The position numbers were made by a program, and so were the translations under genes. Positions 21,286 to 32,902 of a stretch of 64,000 nt of DNA are shown here, piece after piece. Under the pieces are notes generated by a model. It was not told the DNA's origin. It did no database searches and was given only the letters and a program-made list of their open reading frames with translations. Position 1 is the first letter of the stretch. Each line of letters starts with the position of its first letter. Where the stretch lies: positions 1 through 64,000 of the forward strand of contig JAPDOI010001354.1 of NCBI GenBank assembly GCA_029168955.1, in the 5' to 3' direction. The DNA comes from Aplectana chamaeleonis (Eukaryota > Nematoda > Chromadorea > Rhabditida > Cosmocercidae).

Positions 21286-23560
21286 AGAACCCCGCCCTGA
21301 GGGACTCCAGCTGCCATAGGAATACTGTTGGAGACATGGTTCTGAAACATGACTCTTGCCCGCCCACCTTTAATAAAGGCCGATATCCAGCGCTTCTGCC
21401 AAGATGGTATTGACGACTCCAGTATGTTGCTTGACAGGACTCCAAGGTTAACCGTATCAAATGCCTTGGTGAGATCCAACGCAACAGCTACAGTTCTCAA
21501 TGGCTTGTTAAAGTTGAACCCGTCGACAGCATAGCTGGTAATTTCTAGCAACGCCGTAGATGTGGAATGTAGCCTCCTGAACCCATGTTGAAACAACTGC
21601 TTCTCGTTGTGCTCCGCTAGATCCTTGACAATGAGCTTTTCGGCCACCTTGGCGAAAGGTGACATCAAGCTAATGGGACGATATCCCTTCACTGATGACT
21701 GAGGTTTACCAGGCTTGGGCAACGGAATGACGTTGGCTGTCTTCCGATTTTGCGGAATAGTGCAAGAGCTGAACGAAGTATTAATCATATCAACGATGAG
21801 CGGAAGAATCTCAGTTGGGAGTTTCTTCAGTACAGCAGGACAAATGCCGTCCGGACCGACAGCTTTGGAGTTCCGCATGTCCTTTATAATCTTCTCTACT
21901 TGCGCCACAGTGTACGCTTCGGCCGTGCTCATGAGCGGGAGGCGGCACAGCTCTCTTACTGTCACTCTATTTTGCGGAATTCGCCTTGTACTCGTGACAA
22001 AGAAACTTTTACCGAGAGAGTAGGCGGCTTCCTTTCCTGACTTGAAAACGTTATTACCGAACTCAATAGTGGAGATGGTGGCTGGCAAGCTCTTTCCCGA
22101 CAGTTTCCGAAGCACCTTCCAAGTAGCTCCACTGTCCGTCTTGAAATTCAACTGTTCTGTGAATTTTTCCCACTGTTCTTTCTTGTGCTGGTCGAGATCT
22201 TTTCTGATCTCACCATCCAGCTGAGTGACGACAGGGTCTAGATGGTCAACTGCTCTTCTGGCATCTCTAGTCCTGATTTTCTGAAGAATTTCTCTGGTGA
22301 CGTTTGGATAGAACGTCTTTACTCGGCCAACAGGAATAGCCGCCTTCATGGCCCTGCGAATTGCAGCAGATAAGTGATGCTCCTTCTGGTGCACATTGCC
22401 ATTCCACGGGTAATCAGCCGCTAGGCGTAGCGCAACCTCACTGAACAGGCACCAGTCTGCTTGGCCTAAATTGAGATAAGAACGTTGACGAACACCAGAA
22501 TAAGGAGCAAGAGAGTTTGAGAGATCGATGTGCACAAAGACGGGAACATGATCACTAGACAATGTTGTTGAGGTAGACCATGAGCAAGCGTTGGAAAGGT
22601 TGGAAGAGACAAGAGCTATGTCTGGGCTAGAAGATCGGCCGTTGGCAGGGAGACGAGTGGGCCGATCATCGTTTAAGATGAGCAGATCGCACTCCTCAGC
22701 CCATTCTTCGACTTCTTCTCCTCTAGCATCAGAACCAAGGGACGAGCAGAAGGTGTGGGCATTAAAGTCGCCCGCGAAAACAACTGATGATGAGAGGGAA
22801 TAATCGTTGAGTTGTTTGGAGAAGAGGAATGGGATTGTAGGAGGAGGGGCATGAGGTGGTAGGGGAATATAGATGTTGAACAGAGAAAGGGGAGTTTTAA
22901 GGGGGAGATGGATTGAAAGGTACTCGAGAGTACCATCCGTGGGGGTGTTTGGTATGAGGTGGGACGGGAGAGAGGATAAAACAAAGGTTGAAACTCCTCC
23001 GCCAAGAGCTGACCTTGGAGCATGGAAGGCAGTGTAGCCCGGGATATTAGGATGAGGATAGGTAGGGGATGGAGAGAGCTTGGTTTCTTGAACCATGATC
23101 ACGTCTGGATGGTAAGTACGTGCGAAGAGAGAGAGCTCAGAAAGTTTAGTACGAAGACCGTTGAGATTGATATGTACAATGGAAAGGGGGCGATTTGAGG
23201 AAGAGGAATCAGAGTTGGTAGGTGAAGAGCATAAAACACAGCGGAAAGCAGAGTTATGATGCTTCACAGAGCTGAGACCCGAACAGGAGAGATGCACCCA
23301 CCTTTGGCATCCGAAGCACTGGACGCTGGTATGTCTCCAGTTAACATCATTGCCGCACGTGGCGCATAGATACTTCTGAGCGGGTCCAGGATTCCTCTCC
23401 ACGCCGGCCCTTAGCAGGAGAATCCGAAGGAGAGACGCGGCCGGCCAGCACCTCTCCCATGACAAAAATCCTCTTCGCGGAGGGGGTGACGTCGGTTTGC
23501 ATAGAGGTGATCTTCCTTCCTCCACACTGCCACGGCGTGAACGTACGACATCTCGGCAGC
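21286..23560 (-). CDS. LINE A copy 1, 2A-PHD-endonuclease-RT first half
   Basis: One frame is open from the element's first base to the B insertion. In order it shows a basic leader, the 2A-like LLRAGVERNPGP, a PHD finger (CATCGNDV, CFGCQRWVHLSC, FRCVLC), and an apurinic-type endonuclease (VHINLNGL, VQETKL, AGDFNAH, SSDHVPVF). RT follows, with AVGPDGICPAVLKK, VALDLTKAFDTV and AAGVPQGGVLSPAL. Catalytic residues of endonuclease and RT appear intact up to the break. There is no in-frame ATG before the 2A motif. The stretch after 21286 in the same frame is LINE B sequence read backwards. Confidence 0.9.
23382..23405 (-). other. 2A-like ribosome-skipping motif, LINE A copy 1
   Basis: It encodes GVERNPGP preceded by a leucine-rich stretch (LLRILLLRA). 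It fits the 2A pattern xVExNPGP, where the ribosome is thought to skip the Gly-Pro bond. If active, it would release a leader peptide of about 60 residues and start the PHD-endonuclease-RT protein at Pro. Confidence 0.75.
23488..23560 (-). ncRNA. Predicted HDV-like ribozyme, LINE A copy 1
   Basis: Read on the minus strand from the element's first base: P1 GCTGCC/GGCAGT, P2 GATGTCG/CGACGTC, P3 ACG/CGT around loop TTCACGC, and P4 GGAGG/CCTCT. The P4-P2 joiner contains CAAA, fitting the CNRA catalytic pattern. The fold would cleave exactly at the 5' end of the element. Confidence 0.7.
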
Positions 23561-23622
23561 ATCTGCTCTCCAATGTAGTGATGTTCCAGTAGTTTCATAT
23601 TTCTCATCCGACCTACTTTCAG

Positions 23623-23782
23623 TACCCTACTGGTCTGTACAAATGTCTTGGACTTGATCATCAAGAACAATGTGATCAAATCACTGTGGACTTTCCATTT
23701 TCGCCCGCTGAATGCTTTTTCCGTTCATTATTTGAATTAGCTTTATTCGATGTGGATTTGGCTTCCGAATTTCTAAAAAAAG
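23623..23782 (+). CDS. Host gene exon (unidentified protein)
   Basis: An acceptor CTACTTTCAG and a donor G|GTGATT bound a stop-free stretch reading YPTGLYKCLGLDHQEQCDQI then FSPAECFFRSLFELALFDVD and LASEFLKK. Phase is 0 in and 1 out, matching the next exon. LINE A copy 1 inserted in the preceding intron. The + strand orientation agrees with the 16.3-kb and 47.7-62.9-kb exons, so one gene spread over the window is possible. Confidence 0.55.
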
Positions 23783-23842
23783 GTGATTCTCTAGCTCTAA
23801 TTTTATTTCCGCTTTGATCTTTATGTGAAGTTAAGACTTCAG

Positions 23843-23973
23843 GTGTGGCAATCCATCCAAGGGATGAAAATCTCGTTGAAAAGATGGCACTCACCCTAGT
23901 GGATTCATGTGTACGGATGGATTCCAGGCAACGAATAACAGCAATAGTTCCAGTTTTATCGGAGCTTCTTTCG
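23843..23973 (+). CDS. Host gene exon (unidentified protein)
   Basis: It follows a 60-bp intron (acceptor AGACTTCAG). It is in phase with the previous exon and reads GVAIHPRDENLVEKMALTLV then DSCVRMDSRQRITAIVPVLS and ELLS. The donor is GTTTGT. The helical, HEAT-like look is an impression only. No family was recognised. Confidence 0.55.
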
Positions 23974-24136
23974 GTTTGTTTTGCTAAAAGTGTTCTAGTA
24001 AACTCGAAAGACAAATGAAGAGAACTTACTTGGCTTGTTTGGCGTTTCCCTAGGTGTTCCTGCTTTTTACCACCAAAGTGAAAAAAAAGCTTTAGAGCAA
24101 TTTGTCGCTTAGCTCTCACGTTATGACCCTTCTGTG

Positions 24137-24327
24137 GTTAGGTTCGTGGCTTGTTTCCTCAAGAAAAAAAAACATTTAAATTTAAACCGCGGCTGGCGCG
24201 GCGGTCTCAATCTCACCAGCGGCTGCCTAGTAATTACCAGCCAGCCGCTGGTGAGATTTAAACCGCCGCCCCAGCCACATTTTGAATTTGAATGTTTTTT
24301 CTTGAGAAAACAAGCCACGGACCCAAC
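24137..24327. repeat. Palindromic element with arms of about 80 bp
   Basis: The arms read inward from GTGGCTTGTTT and contain the motif CACCAGCGGCTG. The spacer is about 12 bp and the arms differ at a few positions. Confidence 0.8.
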
Positions 24328-24381
24328 TATAGTTATTTTCTCCTCCATCGAAGTGCAGCTCCAGATTTGACACTGCACCTT

Positions 24382-24522
24382 ATTGAAAGGTTTATTGTGA
24401 GGCGTCAAATATCTGCGAAAATCTCGGAAAGTTTCTTGCGAAAGTTGTTTCGAAAACAACTTTCGCAAGAAACTTTCCGAGATTTTTGCAGATATTTGAC
24501 GCCTCACAATAAACCTTTCAAT
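24382..24522. repeat. Nearly loop-free 69-bp palindrome
   Basis: The arms 24382-24450 and 24453-24522 are inverted copies with one mismatch and almost no loop. The sequence would form a cruciform or a long perfect RNA hairpin. Confidence 0.9.
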
Positions 24523-24540
24523 ATGCAATGAGGCTCCGAG

Positions 24541-25721
24541 ATAGCACCATACTACCATACTGCACCTTATCTTCAGTGATTTGTTTTGTGTTTTGAAAGA
24601 AACAGAACTTTTATTTTTTCCGTAGCATTTCTTTTCGAAGTGGTGTTGCACGTGAACTCGCTTTGAATCGCAGAAATTATGGAGACAGAAGACGAAATTC
24701 AGTAGAGAGGAGTCGTTATACATGGGATATCAGTGCCAACTTAGTTGGAGGGCCCACTCAGGATTAGAGTGAAGGATGATTAATAGGTCATCAGAAATAG
24801 AAGTTTTGCTATGCTCCCGGTCATTGTTGACTGATCGGGTGTAGCTAATCGATAAGCATCGAAGACATGGATGAGACGCCAGTCATTGTTGGTCGAAAAA
24901 ATCGCCCTGGGCGGCTGTGACCGCCACGGTCGATACGTAGGAAAAACATGGGAGGTTGAAAAAACATCCGGTTAGCCTGCTGTCGCCGACGCGGTCAATA
25001 TGTATGAAATAAGAATAAAGTTTCCGGCGTATATCAATCCCTCTTGGGATGCGCCACACATTCGACTTTCATTCAGAATCACCTGAGGGGGGGCAGCAGA
25101 TGTTTAAGTTAGTGTTCTTTTCCTCCCAGAAATGTCTGGTACCAATTTACCGACCCTGGAGGGATGGAAGGCTTGGGCGAGGATCGATCACTCGACCGTG
25201 TGCGTGACACAGGCGCCTCTTGCCACTGCCCTACACGTACCCTGTGTATGAAATATGGAGTGAAATCACGGATATCATGCATATCTCATCTCACGTACAC
25301 ATCAGTCGGGCCGGCCCAACCGGATGTTTTTTCATCACTCCTCATCCATATTCTTCATGCTTATCAACCGGGCTGGCTACAGCCGATCGACCAGCTATGG
25401 CTGGAACCTGAGGGGCGGGGAATGAAAACGAAACTCGGTGTAGCCGGCCCGGCTGATGTGCTCTTAAGATAAGATGTACATGATAAATTTCTAGTGATTT
25501 TGTTCCACATATCTAAATCTTAGGGAGCGTCTATACCTACCGCTACAAGCGACGGCCGCCATGGGAAGTATGGTTAAAAATGAAATATTGATTGAAACTT
25601 GAGCGACTGTTGATAGCCACAATAGCGCCAGCTACAAGTAATATTTAATTTTGAGCCTGGTCGCTTGTGTTTCTAGCTTTGGACGATCCCATACATATTA
25701 ACCACGTCGGCCACTGCCGGC
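24541..25721. repeat. Dispersed CCGG-rich repeat family, left part
   Basis: It contains GGTCATTGTTGGTCGAAAAAA-type and GGTCGATACGTA words. The first recurs inverted at 28790-28825, on the far side of the hAT-like element, so the latter probably inserted in this older repeat. No gene was recognised. Confidence 0.45.
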
Positions 25722-26687
25722 CAGGGCTGTGCGTAACTGAATTTTGTAATTTCGTAAATCGTAAATCGTAATTTCCAAAATTCCTCGGAATTCGTAAATC
25801 GTAAATCGTAATTCGTAACTGATGATGAGTAATAATCCCACACATAGCCCGAACCTCACTCGATGTAGGAACGTCTCACAAGTTCAGTGATGAAGTGTTT
25901 ATTTCTAGGAGTTCGAGGTTGAGGTTTAAAATGAAACTGTTTCAAGCAGTACTTGAAGAAATTCCCAGTATACATAAGTGGAATAAATACCAATGAAATA
26001 GACAAAACTGAAACTACGCGTATTCAAGTGTCAAACCTGTGCCACGTCTGCCCAAGTTTTGAAACATAGAGAAGCGCAAAAACATGAAGAATCATCGCCT
26101 CACTAAACACAGTTCAATCCAAGCTAAGGAGGTCAACACTGTGATGAGGAAAAAAATCGCGGTTCGATAGTTTTAGATACGATCGATCAAGGGAAGGATA
26201 CTTGGACAAGGTGGTTATTTCCAAGGGGGGGGGGTATATGTACGTTTCCAAAACCACTTTCTGAACCATTCAAGTCTGCCCTCTACATTTGTGAAGCTTT
26301 TCTCCGAATGAATTTATTAGCGTCCCTTCCCATAAACATAAGTTTGTTGCGGTGGTGATAGCGGTTCGCGATGTTTAGGTTGTTTGGGAATCTGAAATGC
26401 GAAACGTTGGAGGTTCCATCCAAATCTCTGATTCAAAAAATGAAAAAAATTCTCACTCTTCTTTTTTCTTTGCATTTGCTTGAATTCCAACATTAAAAAC
26501 ATGTAATAACCTTTGTGAAAAGCTGATAGACTGTAGTAATAATTTTTCTTGAAACTTTCCTCCTCAGACAGGACGGCGTTTCGTGCGGCGGCCGAACGCC
26601 ATCCTTTCGGCAGATCGCGAGCGTAACAAAACTCAAAAGGGGCGGGGTTGACCCAAAAATTCCACCGTTCTCTTCCCCATGTCTGGT

Positions 26688-26960
26688 GTTTGCAGCCGTT
26701 TGACGGACAATTTCTAGTCCGAAAGCTTTGGCACTCAGCCCGAGAGATGGCGCGTTCGCAGCCGTTTTGCCCGCAAGGTCCAATACGAGACGTTAGCCGT
26801 TTTCGCCGAAAGATCGCTGGTTCGCAGCCGTCAAACAGCCGGTCCAGCCAGAAACGTTTCCCGTTTACCCCGAAATACAACTCGTTCACAGCCGTCAAAC
26901 GGCAATTCTAGCCCGAAAGGTTCGCCGCTTCCCTCGGAACTTGACTCGTTCGCAGCCGTT
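26688..26960. repeat. 65-bp minisatellite, about 4-5 copies
   Basis: The GTTCGCAGCCGT start recurs at 26688, 26754, 26820, 26884 and 26948. The units are diverged and contain runs such as CAAACGGC and CCCGAAAG. Confidence 0.8.
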
Positions 26961-27685
26961 CCGCTGGGCAGCTAGCTCCCAGCGCAGCTAGCTGCCTTGC
27001 GAAACGCATGCTGGAGCGAAGGCGAACGCTGCGGTAGATGAGGATGATGCAACAGACAATGAGTGCATCATTGCATACACATTCTACTATTGTCCCACGA
27101 TGGAACTAGAAACAAGAAATGTAGTATGTTTATTACATTTTCATGTAAACGTATAATTGAAGCAAAGCAATCAAAAGCATGAATGCAGATATAGAAAATA
27201 GCAAGTCCAACCACACGAATTACTAGCAAGGGAACCACTATAAGTCATAGTAACCATTCCAGATGAAAAGTACTTTTCTAAAACCACTTTTGGACGAAAG
27301 GTCCAATTATGCCCATCGCAGCTGCTCTCTAAAAAGCCCACTATTTTCACGAAAATTCGGAAACGGACCTCATAATCGTGTTCAGCGCCCAAACTAACAG
27401 TTTGAGTACCCGAGCAAATAAAAAGTTGGGAAAAGGGCCAGTAGTTTCGATTACCGAATGAATCGAATATTCATGTATTCCAATATTCATTTAATTTCCT
27501 GTGCACTCAAATATTAAAAAGGCGCTTGTGGCAACAGGTAGCCAATTTTGTTTCAGAATTTTTTTCATTTTTATTTTTTCTTTTTGGAATTGAGCTTAAT
27601 CACTGTGAATAAAATAGCTTGGTCAAACCATTTGAAAAAAATGTAGGGCGAATCTTGAGGCATTTACTTTAGTAGGTAAAACATG

Positions 27686-28192
27686 TTAGTACAACCTTCC
27701 AGGAAAAAAAAACTTAAAAGGAGCGAAACGACTAGGACATTCGCGGTGAAGGTTGTGGGTTCCAGAAATTATTTGCTCCATAGACCAGCTAGGCCTTAAG
27801 AGCCGAACCCCATGTTTAATTTCTATAGCGGGATGGAGCTCGAGTCCGCAGTTGCAGACGATCGCTATTGCAGCCTGGAGTTCGACGATAAGCTTGCTGG
27901 AACGAAGACTAATCGTGCCAGGACCTCGTAGTCCCAGCATGCCCCTGCTTGCAATAAGTGTTGCAACAGCGGTTGTCTGCAACTCCGGACCGGAATTCAG
28001 CTCCGATGTAGGCGGTAGCTCTACCATATGTCTGCGTATCTCGTGTTCATGATGGCGGACGAGATCATTACATGGAGATAAAGAACTGTGGAGGTCGGCT
28101 CCGCCGACCTGGCTTGCATGTGAAACAAGTAAAGGTTGGAACCCTTCAATACTTTTGAGTCGGTCAGTGTGAGAAGCAGAGCGGTCGGTCAT
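27686..28192 (-). other. Unassigned open frame inside hAT-like element 2
   Basis: A 168-residue frame without recognised motifs. The region has higher G+C than its surroundings. It includes a short hairpin AGGTCGGC/GCCGACCT at 28092-28110. It may be captured coding sequence or chance. Confidence 0.2.
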
Positions 28193-28256
28193 ACCTGAAT
28201 CTCGTTATCAGCTATTATATTACGCCATGCCATGTAGTCCACGCTCGGCTGGGAAT

Positions 28257-28585
28257 CTTCTTCTTCTTTGCAGCCACTGAGAGGGGTTTCGTCACAAGTT
28301 GAGAAACTGGGCGACCAGCACTGGATTCGTCCACAAGTCTATTATACTGAGCGTTGTTGGCTTTTTCGGACAATCAAATAGGTGCTTAGTGTCGTGGCCT
28401 TGGTTTCCTCAGTCCGGGCACACGTCAGGCTGATTCGAGTCGGTCCATCTCTGTGCATTCACTTTGTTTGAAGCATCGGCAAACGGCAATCTGATCGATC
28501 TCTCTCTTATGGGATTTAATAGTCTTCTCGACGGATGATTAGGCTGTTTAAGATTTAACGGAATATAGAGATTGGAAAGAATAAT
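28257..28585 (-). mobile_element. LINE A 3' fragment
   Basis: It has the same tail (AAG)n and C-terminal coding sequence as the three long copies, in degraded form. An internal deletion lies near 28440. It is 5' truncated at about 28585. Confidence 0.75.
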
Positions 28586-28830
28586 CACATATCAGGAATG
28601 TGAAAGAAGAGCTACATTTGTCTATGCTCTGGACCGCAAACTGGTATTGTTCTTTCTACTGCATTTTCACGATTTGTTACGATTCGTTACGATTTTGGGG
28701 CGAAATTTCGTAATTCGCAAATCGTAAAAAAAATGCCAAAAACACCCCTAATTCGTAATTCGTAATTACGCACAGCCCTGCTGCCGGCCATGACTGTTTT
28801 TTCGACCAACAATGACCGGGATCATTACAT

Positions 28831-30254
28831 TTCTAGGACAATAGTGACTGAATACGCTATGAGATGTATGATATTGGCGGAAATTTTCATTTTTATGACT
28901 GAATCTTGAGTGATCCCTCCAACTAGTTTTGCACCTATATATCTTGCGGTCTGCTCTGTGCAATTGCTCGTCGACTTACGAGTTGAACAGCTTAGTGACT
29001 GTCGTGTGGATTTGCTTCCTCTATCATTTTTTGCTTAGCGTATTCCTGAGAACCGTTCAGAACTCGATGGAAGCATGCCGACTCAGACGAATATGAGGAC
29101 CGACCGCGCGCAACAATAGGCCCGACCTCGGGATCGGCGACGTTCCGACAGCACCATTGCTCGCGTTCCGACCGGTAGTTAGCGCGGTCGGACCGGAATT
29201 GGCGATGTTCCGACCGCACCATTGCGCGCGTTCCAACCGGTATACCGGCGCGGTCAGTACGGAAGTGTGCGCGTTCCAAACGCAACTCTGCATTACGACA
29301 CTTTGCGTTCGGGCCGCGGGCAAGCATGAAACCACGGGCCCTGCCCAGTGGGCGGCGCCTAGAACAGCGCAATACGCTAGCCGGGAACCCTCCAGTCGTG
29401 ACGCCCACTACTGGCTGTTATACTCTCTAACAACCAGCAGGGGAGATCACAGTTTGGGCATACCCTGATGGCGTGTTGCATAAGATAATGCAAAGTTCAG
29501 ACTTACAAGTTTATTGATAAAGTAATCACTTGATAATACATGAGCAAGTACTGAAACGATGATAGTACAACAAATTCTTCCTCGCACAGGAACAGCTACA
29601 TACAGAATTATGCAACAACTGTTGCAGTAAATATACGACTTCATATTTTTCGAAATATGACTAAAACTTGCAAAAATTACCTATGAGAAAGATGAAGTAC
29701 ATGTTTCCCATGCCATAACATAAAAATAGTTCATGTCGAGATAATTTTATTTTTCATACGTGAAGGTGCATATATAGTAACTTAGCTTTCTAAAAAAGGT
29801 TGCGCTCAAACAACGAATGTTATTTCTCAAATACTCAAATCAACCCTTTGATTCATATACTCAAACATCAGAAAAGTATATTTTCATCTGATATCAAATA
29901 CAGTCCACCAGAAACGGGAAAAGCCGGTGATATTATCGGTTGCTCTATCACAGGCCTGCGTGCGCCGCGCGCAACGTCAGATCGCTCTGCCCGATGTAGG
30001 ACGGCAAAGTAGCTGAGAAAGGGGCTTAAAGGTACAGTCTTGGCTCAGGATCGAAATCCGATATTTCCACGTAAATGGGAACTAGACCCACTCCATAACC
30101 TGCCAAGTGCGAGCTCTGGATTCCTCCAAGATTTTCTGTCGTGGGATATAATATGGATCCTAGTGTGTTGATCGCAATCGCACCTCCGCCTTTTCCCGAA
30201 CTTTATTTTCATGTTATGACCTTGAAAGGACTTTTCATAATAGGCTTTGACCTC
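28831..30254. other. Intergenic interval with a 64-bp GC-rich minisatellite
   Basis: No gene was recognised. GCGAYGTTCCGAC units at 29138 and 29202 form a short array (29138-29280) rich in CGCGCG and GGTCGG. Similar words recur at 47040-47210. The rest is A+T-rich without structure I could support. Confidence 0.5.
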
Positions 30255-32570
30255 TTCTTCTTCTTCTTCTTCTTTAGCGTTTGTCCCGCTTCCTTGCAGG
30301 GTCCGCATGAATGGTTCGTTGGCGCCACTTTTCTCGATCGTGCGCCTGATCGGGATGTAAGCCAGCAGCTTTCAGATCGTTGTGCAATGTGTCCAGCCAG
30401 CGCTGCTTCGGACGTCCTTTCGGTCTCCTGCCATGGACTTCTAAATCAAGAGCGATCTTTCGAACGGAATCGTCTTTGCCACGCAGAACATGACCATACC
30501 ATCTCAATCTTGATTCTCGTAGCTTTTCAGCAATGGGAGCAACACCAAATCCTTCCGGATGTCTTCATTGGAAACATGATCGAGAAGCGTGATGCCGGCG
30601 CTCCATCGCAGCATTTTCGTTTCCATGACACTCAGACGACGTTCTGCCTCCTTGGTCGCTGGCCAGCACTCCAGCTCCATAGAGTGCAACAGGTCGTATT
30701 ACAGACCTGTACACTTTGGACTTCAGGTGATCAGGAATCTTCTTATCACACAAGACACCGGTTGTCGTGCGCCACTTAAACCAAGCAGCATTGATACGGG
30801 CAGTTATCTCATGAACAATGCCGCCGTCAGCAGTAATTGTCGATCCAAGATACTTGAAAGTGTCCGTACGCGGTAGATTCGTGCCATTTATTCTTATACT
30901 GCCGAGCTCATTTGCGTCGGTTGTCAAATATTCGGTCTTCCTGACGTTTAGTCGAAGGCCGAACTGCACTAAAAGACGGTCACTCCAGGCCTGTGCTTGT
31001 TGCTTGAGATCGTTTTTGTCCTCGGATACCAGCATCACATCATCCGCATACAGCAACGTCCACGGTGCCGGCTTCTGCAGGTCTTTCGTGATTGCATCCA
31101 TAACAATGACAAACAACAGTGGGGATAGGGCCGAGCCTTGGTGCACACCCACTGAAATCGGAAATTCTTTCGACGTCCCAGCGGCAGCTCGTACGCGGCT
31201 CCTTGGGTCGTTGTAGAGAGCTCGCACCCACTCAATGAGTTCTTCAGGCACAGAATGCACTCGCAGGGCATACCAGATAACCTCATGCGGAACACGATCG
31301 AAGGCCTTCTCCAAATCGATAAAAGCAAAATGAAGCGGTTTCTTCTTCTCCCGATGCTTCTCAGCCAGGAGTCTTGCGGCGTGTATGGCATCGGTGGTGC
31401 CTAAGAGGAAACAAAGCCACACTGGTTACTGGACAGCTTCACAATTTCTCGAATGCGACCATCGATTATTCGCTCGAATATCTTCATGCTATGAGAGAGT
31501 AGTCGTATAGGCCGGTAATTGACACAGTCGGCAGGGCTGCCTTTCCTTTTCCAGATTGGAATAGTTGTGCTATGTTGCCAGTCCGCCGGGATTTTCATCT
31601 CTGTGACGACCTGGTTGAAGAACTTTGTCAGCCAGACTGCTGAATTCCAGTGTTTCGATTTCCACAGCTCGGCCGCGATATCATCAGGCCCAGTCGCCTT
31701 ACCAGGTCTCATCCGCTTTAGCGCCGCTTTCCCTTCATCAACCGTGATACGCTGTACCGGACCATAGCAAAGGCGCAGCTAGGGGAACGGGAGGATGATC
31801 AACTCCTTCCGTACATATTCTCTCAAAGTAGTAGCTCCACCGTTCCAATACTTTCTTGTGATCCGTCAGCAGATCTCCACGCTCATCATTAAAGCCATGA
31901 AACTTTTCAATGTCTTCCGCTTAGTGTCGGAATTAGCAAGACGATAAACCAGGCGTTCGCCATCCCTCGTGTCCAACTCCTGATGACTTCATCATAGTGA
32001 GCGGCTTTTCGCGACGGCTACAGCTCGCTTGGCATTTCTTTACCATCACGATACTTCTGCTAGTTCTCGGTTGTCTTCTGGTGCAGGAAGGCGTGGTAGA
32101 GACGCTTCTTCTCACGCACCTTCTCCTTGACATCGTCCGTCCACAACCATGTCTGCTTATCTATCTTACGACGACCAGGTCTTGTTACGCCCAGAGCGGA
32201 TCGTGCCTTCTCTGCGATGGCCGCAGTTGCGTTTTGCCATGTTTCATCGACTGTGGTGACAAGGGGAAGCTGAATTTGCGGAACAAAGTTTAGCTCCTGT
32301 TCTTTCAGTCGCCACCACTTGATACGAGCTGGCCCACAGCGTTCGTCATGCCTTTGCTTCGGTGGGGTAATCTTGATGGAGCAAATCAACGGTCGATGTT
32401 GGGTAGCGACCGTCTCGAAAGGCACAACCTTCGCATCAGTGACGAGATTCCGATCGCGACGTCGAACGAGAATGAAATCAATCTGAGTCTTGTTATTGCC
32501 GCTATAGAAGGAAATCAGGTGCGAAGGACGCTTACGAAAGCTTGTAGCTTGTAAAGAAAGTGCGAAAGCG
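30255..32570 (-). mobile_element. RTE LINE, 5' truncated
   Basis: The 16-bp duplication AATAGGCTTTGACCTC is exact at 30239-30254 and 32571-32586. The 3' end has an (AAG)n tail. The element starts inside the endonuclease domain. Confidence 0.92.
30274..32554 (-). pseudogene. RTE endonuclease-RT remnant
   Basis: In order: the endonuclease end (QIDFILVRRRDRN, then QHRPLI), a linker, RT entry (KATGPDDIAAELWK, NYRPIRLLSHSMK), motif A FAFIDLEKAFDRVPHEV, motif B GVHQGSALSPLLF, catalytic LLYADDVMLVSE, and the C-terminal WYGHVLRGKDDSVRK region. This is the RTE/BovB pattern. The frame is broken near 31.4 kb, 30.6 kb and elsewhere, so it is inactive. Confidence 0.9.
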
Positions 32571-32834
32571 AATAGGCTTTGACCTCAAATATTTTAAATC
32601 ATGCTTTGGAAAATTGTGGCAAATACATTGTATAATATAAACTGAAAATTGACAACGGAGCAGTATTTTCAGAGGTATTGGAACCAGGGTACTGCACGAG
32701 GTGTGGGCCGGCCAGTTTTGCTCAGATACCCCCCCCCCTCTAATGACGATTTTGCTCAGACCCCCCAGGAACGTTAGTAGGTAAATTTTTGACCGTTTTC
32801 TCTCACCCCACCAAGAGCTGATGTGTTCAAGCAG

Positions 32835-32902
32835 TTTATCCAGCAGGTTTACCTACCTCTAACGTTTCACTGCAGTGAAATTTCTCTTGTCGTATTTAAA
32901 TG
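32835..32902 (+). CDS. Possible small host exon
   Basis: A stretch with acceptor AAGCAG and a strong donor ATG|GTAAGT reads FIQQVYLPLTFHCSEISLVV then FKW, phase 0 to 2. The incoming phase fits the exon ending at 23973, but no exon with matching outgoing phase was found. It could be a false positive. Confidence 0.25.

Larger units (their letters stand above)
16884..23560 (-). mobile_element. LINE family A copy 1 (ribozyme-2A-PHD-EEP-RT), split by LINE B
   Basis: The 11-bp duplication ATCTGCTCTCC lies at 16873-16883 and 23561-23571. The 3' end carries an (AAG)n tail. Family B sits inside at 18061-21273. Subtracting it and one copy of its duplication leaves about 3.45 kb, the length of the other two copies. 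The element was in one continuous reading frame across the insertion point. Placement in the ingi/Vingi-like part of the I group rests on the C-terminal zinc motif and the DLWTNP..AAQFL-type end. CR1/Jockey affinity cannot be excluded by eye. Confidence 0.9.
25722..28780. mobile_element. hAT-like DNA element 2 (3059 bp)
   Basis: The ends are CAGGGCTGTGCGTAA and its inverse, with subterminal repeats of CGTAAATCGTAA and AATTCGTAA. The target duplication CTGCCGGC is exact at 25714-25721 and 28781-28788. No transposase was found. The interior holds a 65-bp minisatellite, an unassigned open frame and a LINE A 3' fragment. Confidence 0.85.

Noticed and set aside
28092..28110. GC hairpin as a transcription terminator
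   Set aside because: Rho-independent terminators are not expected in this genome and no T-run follows.
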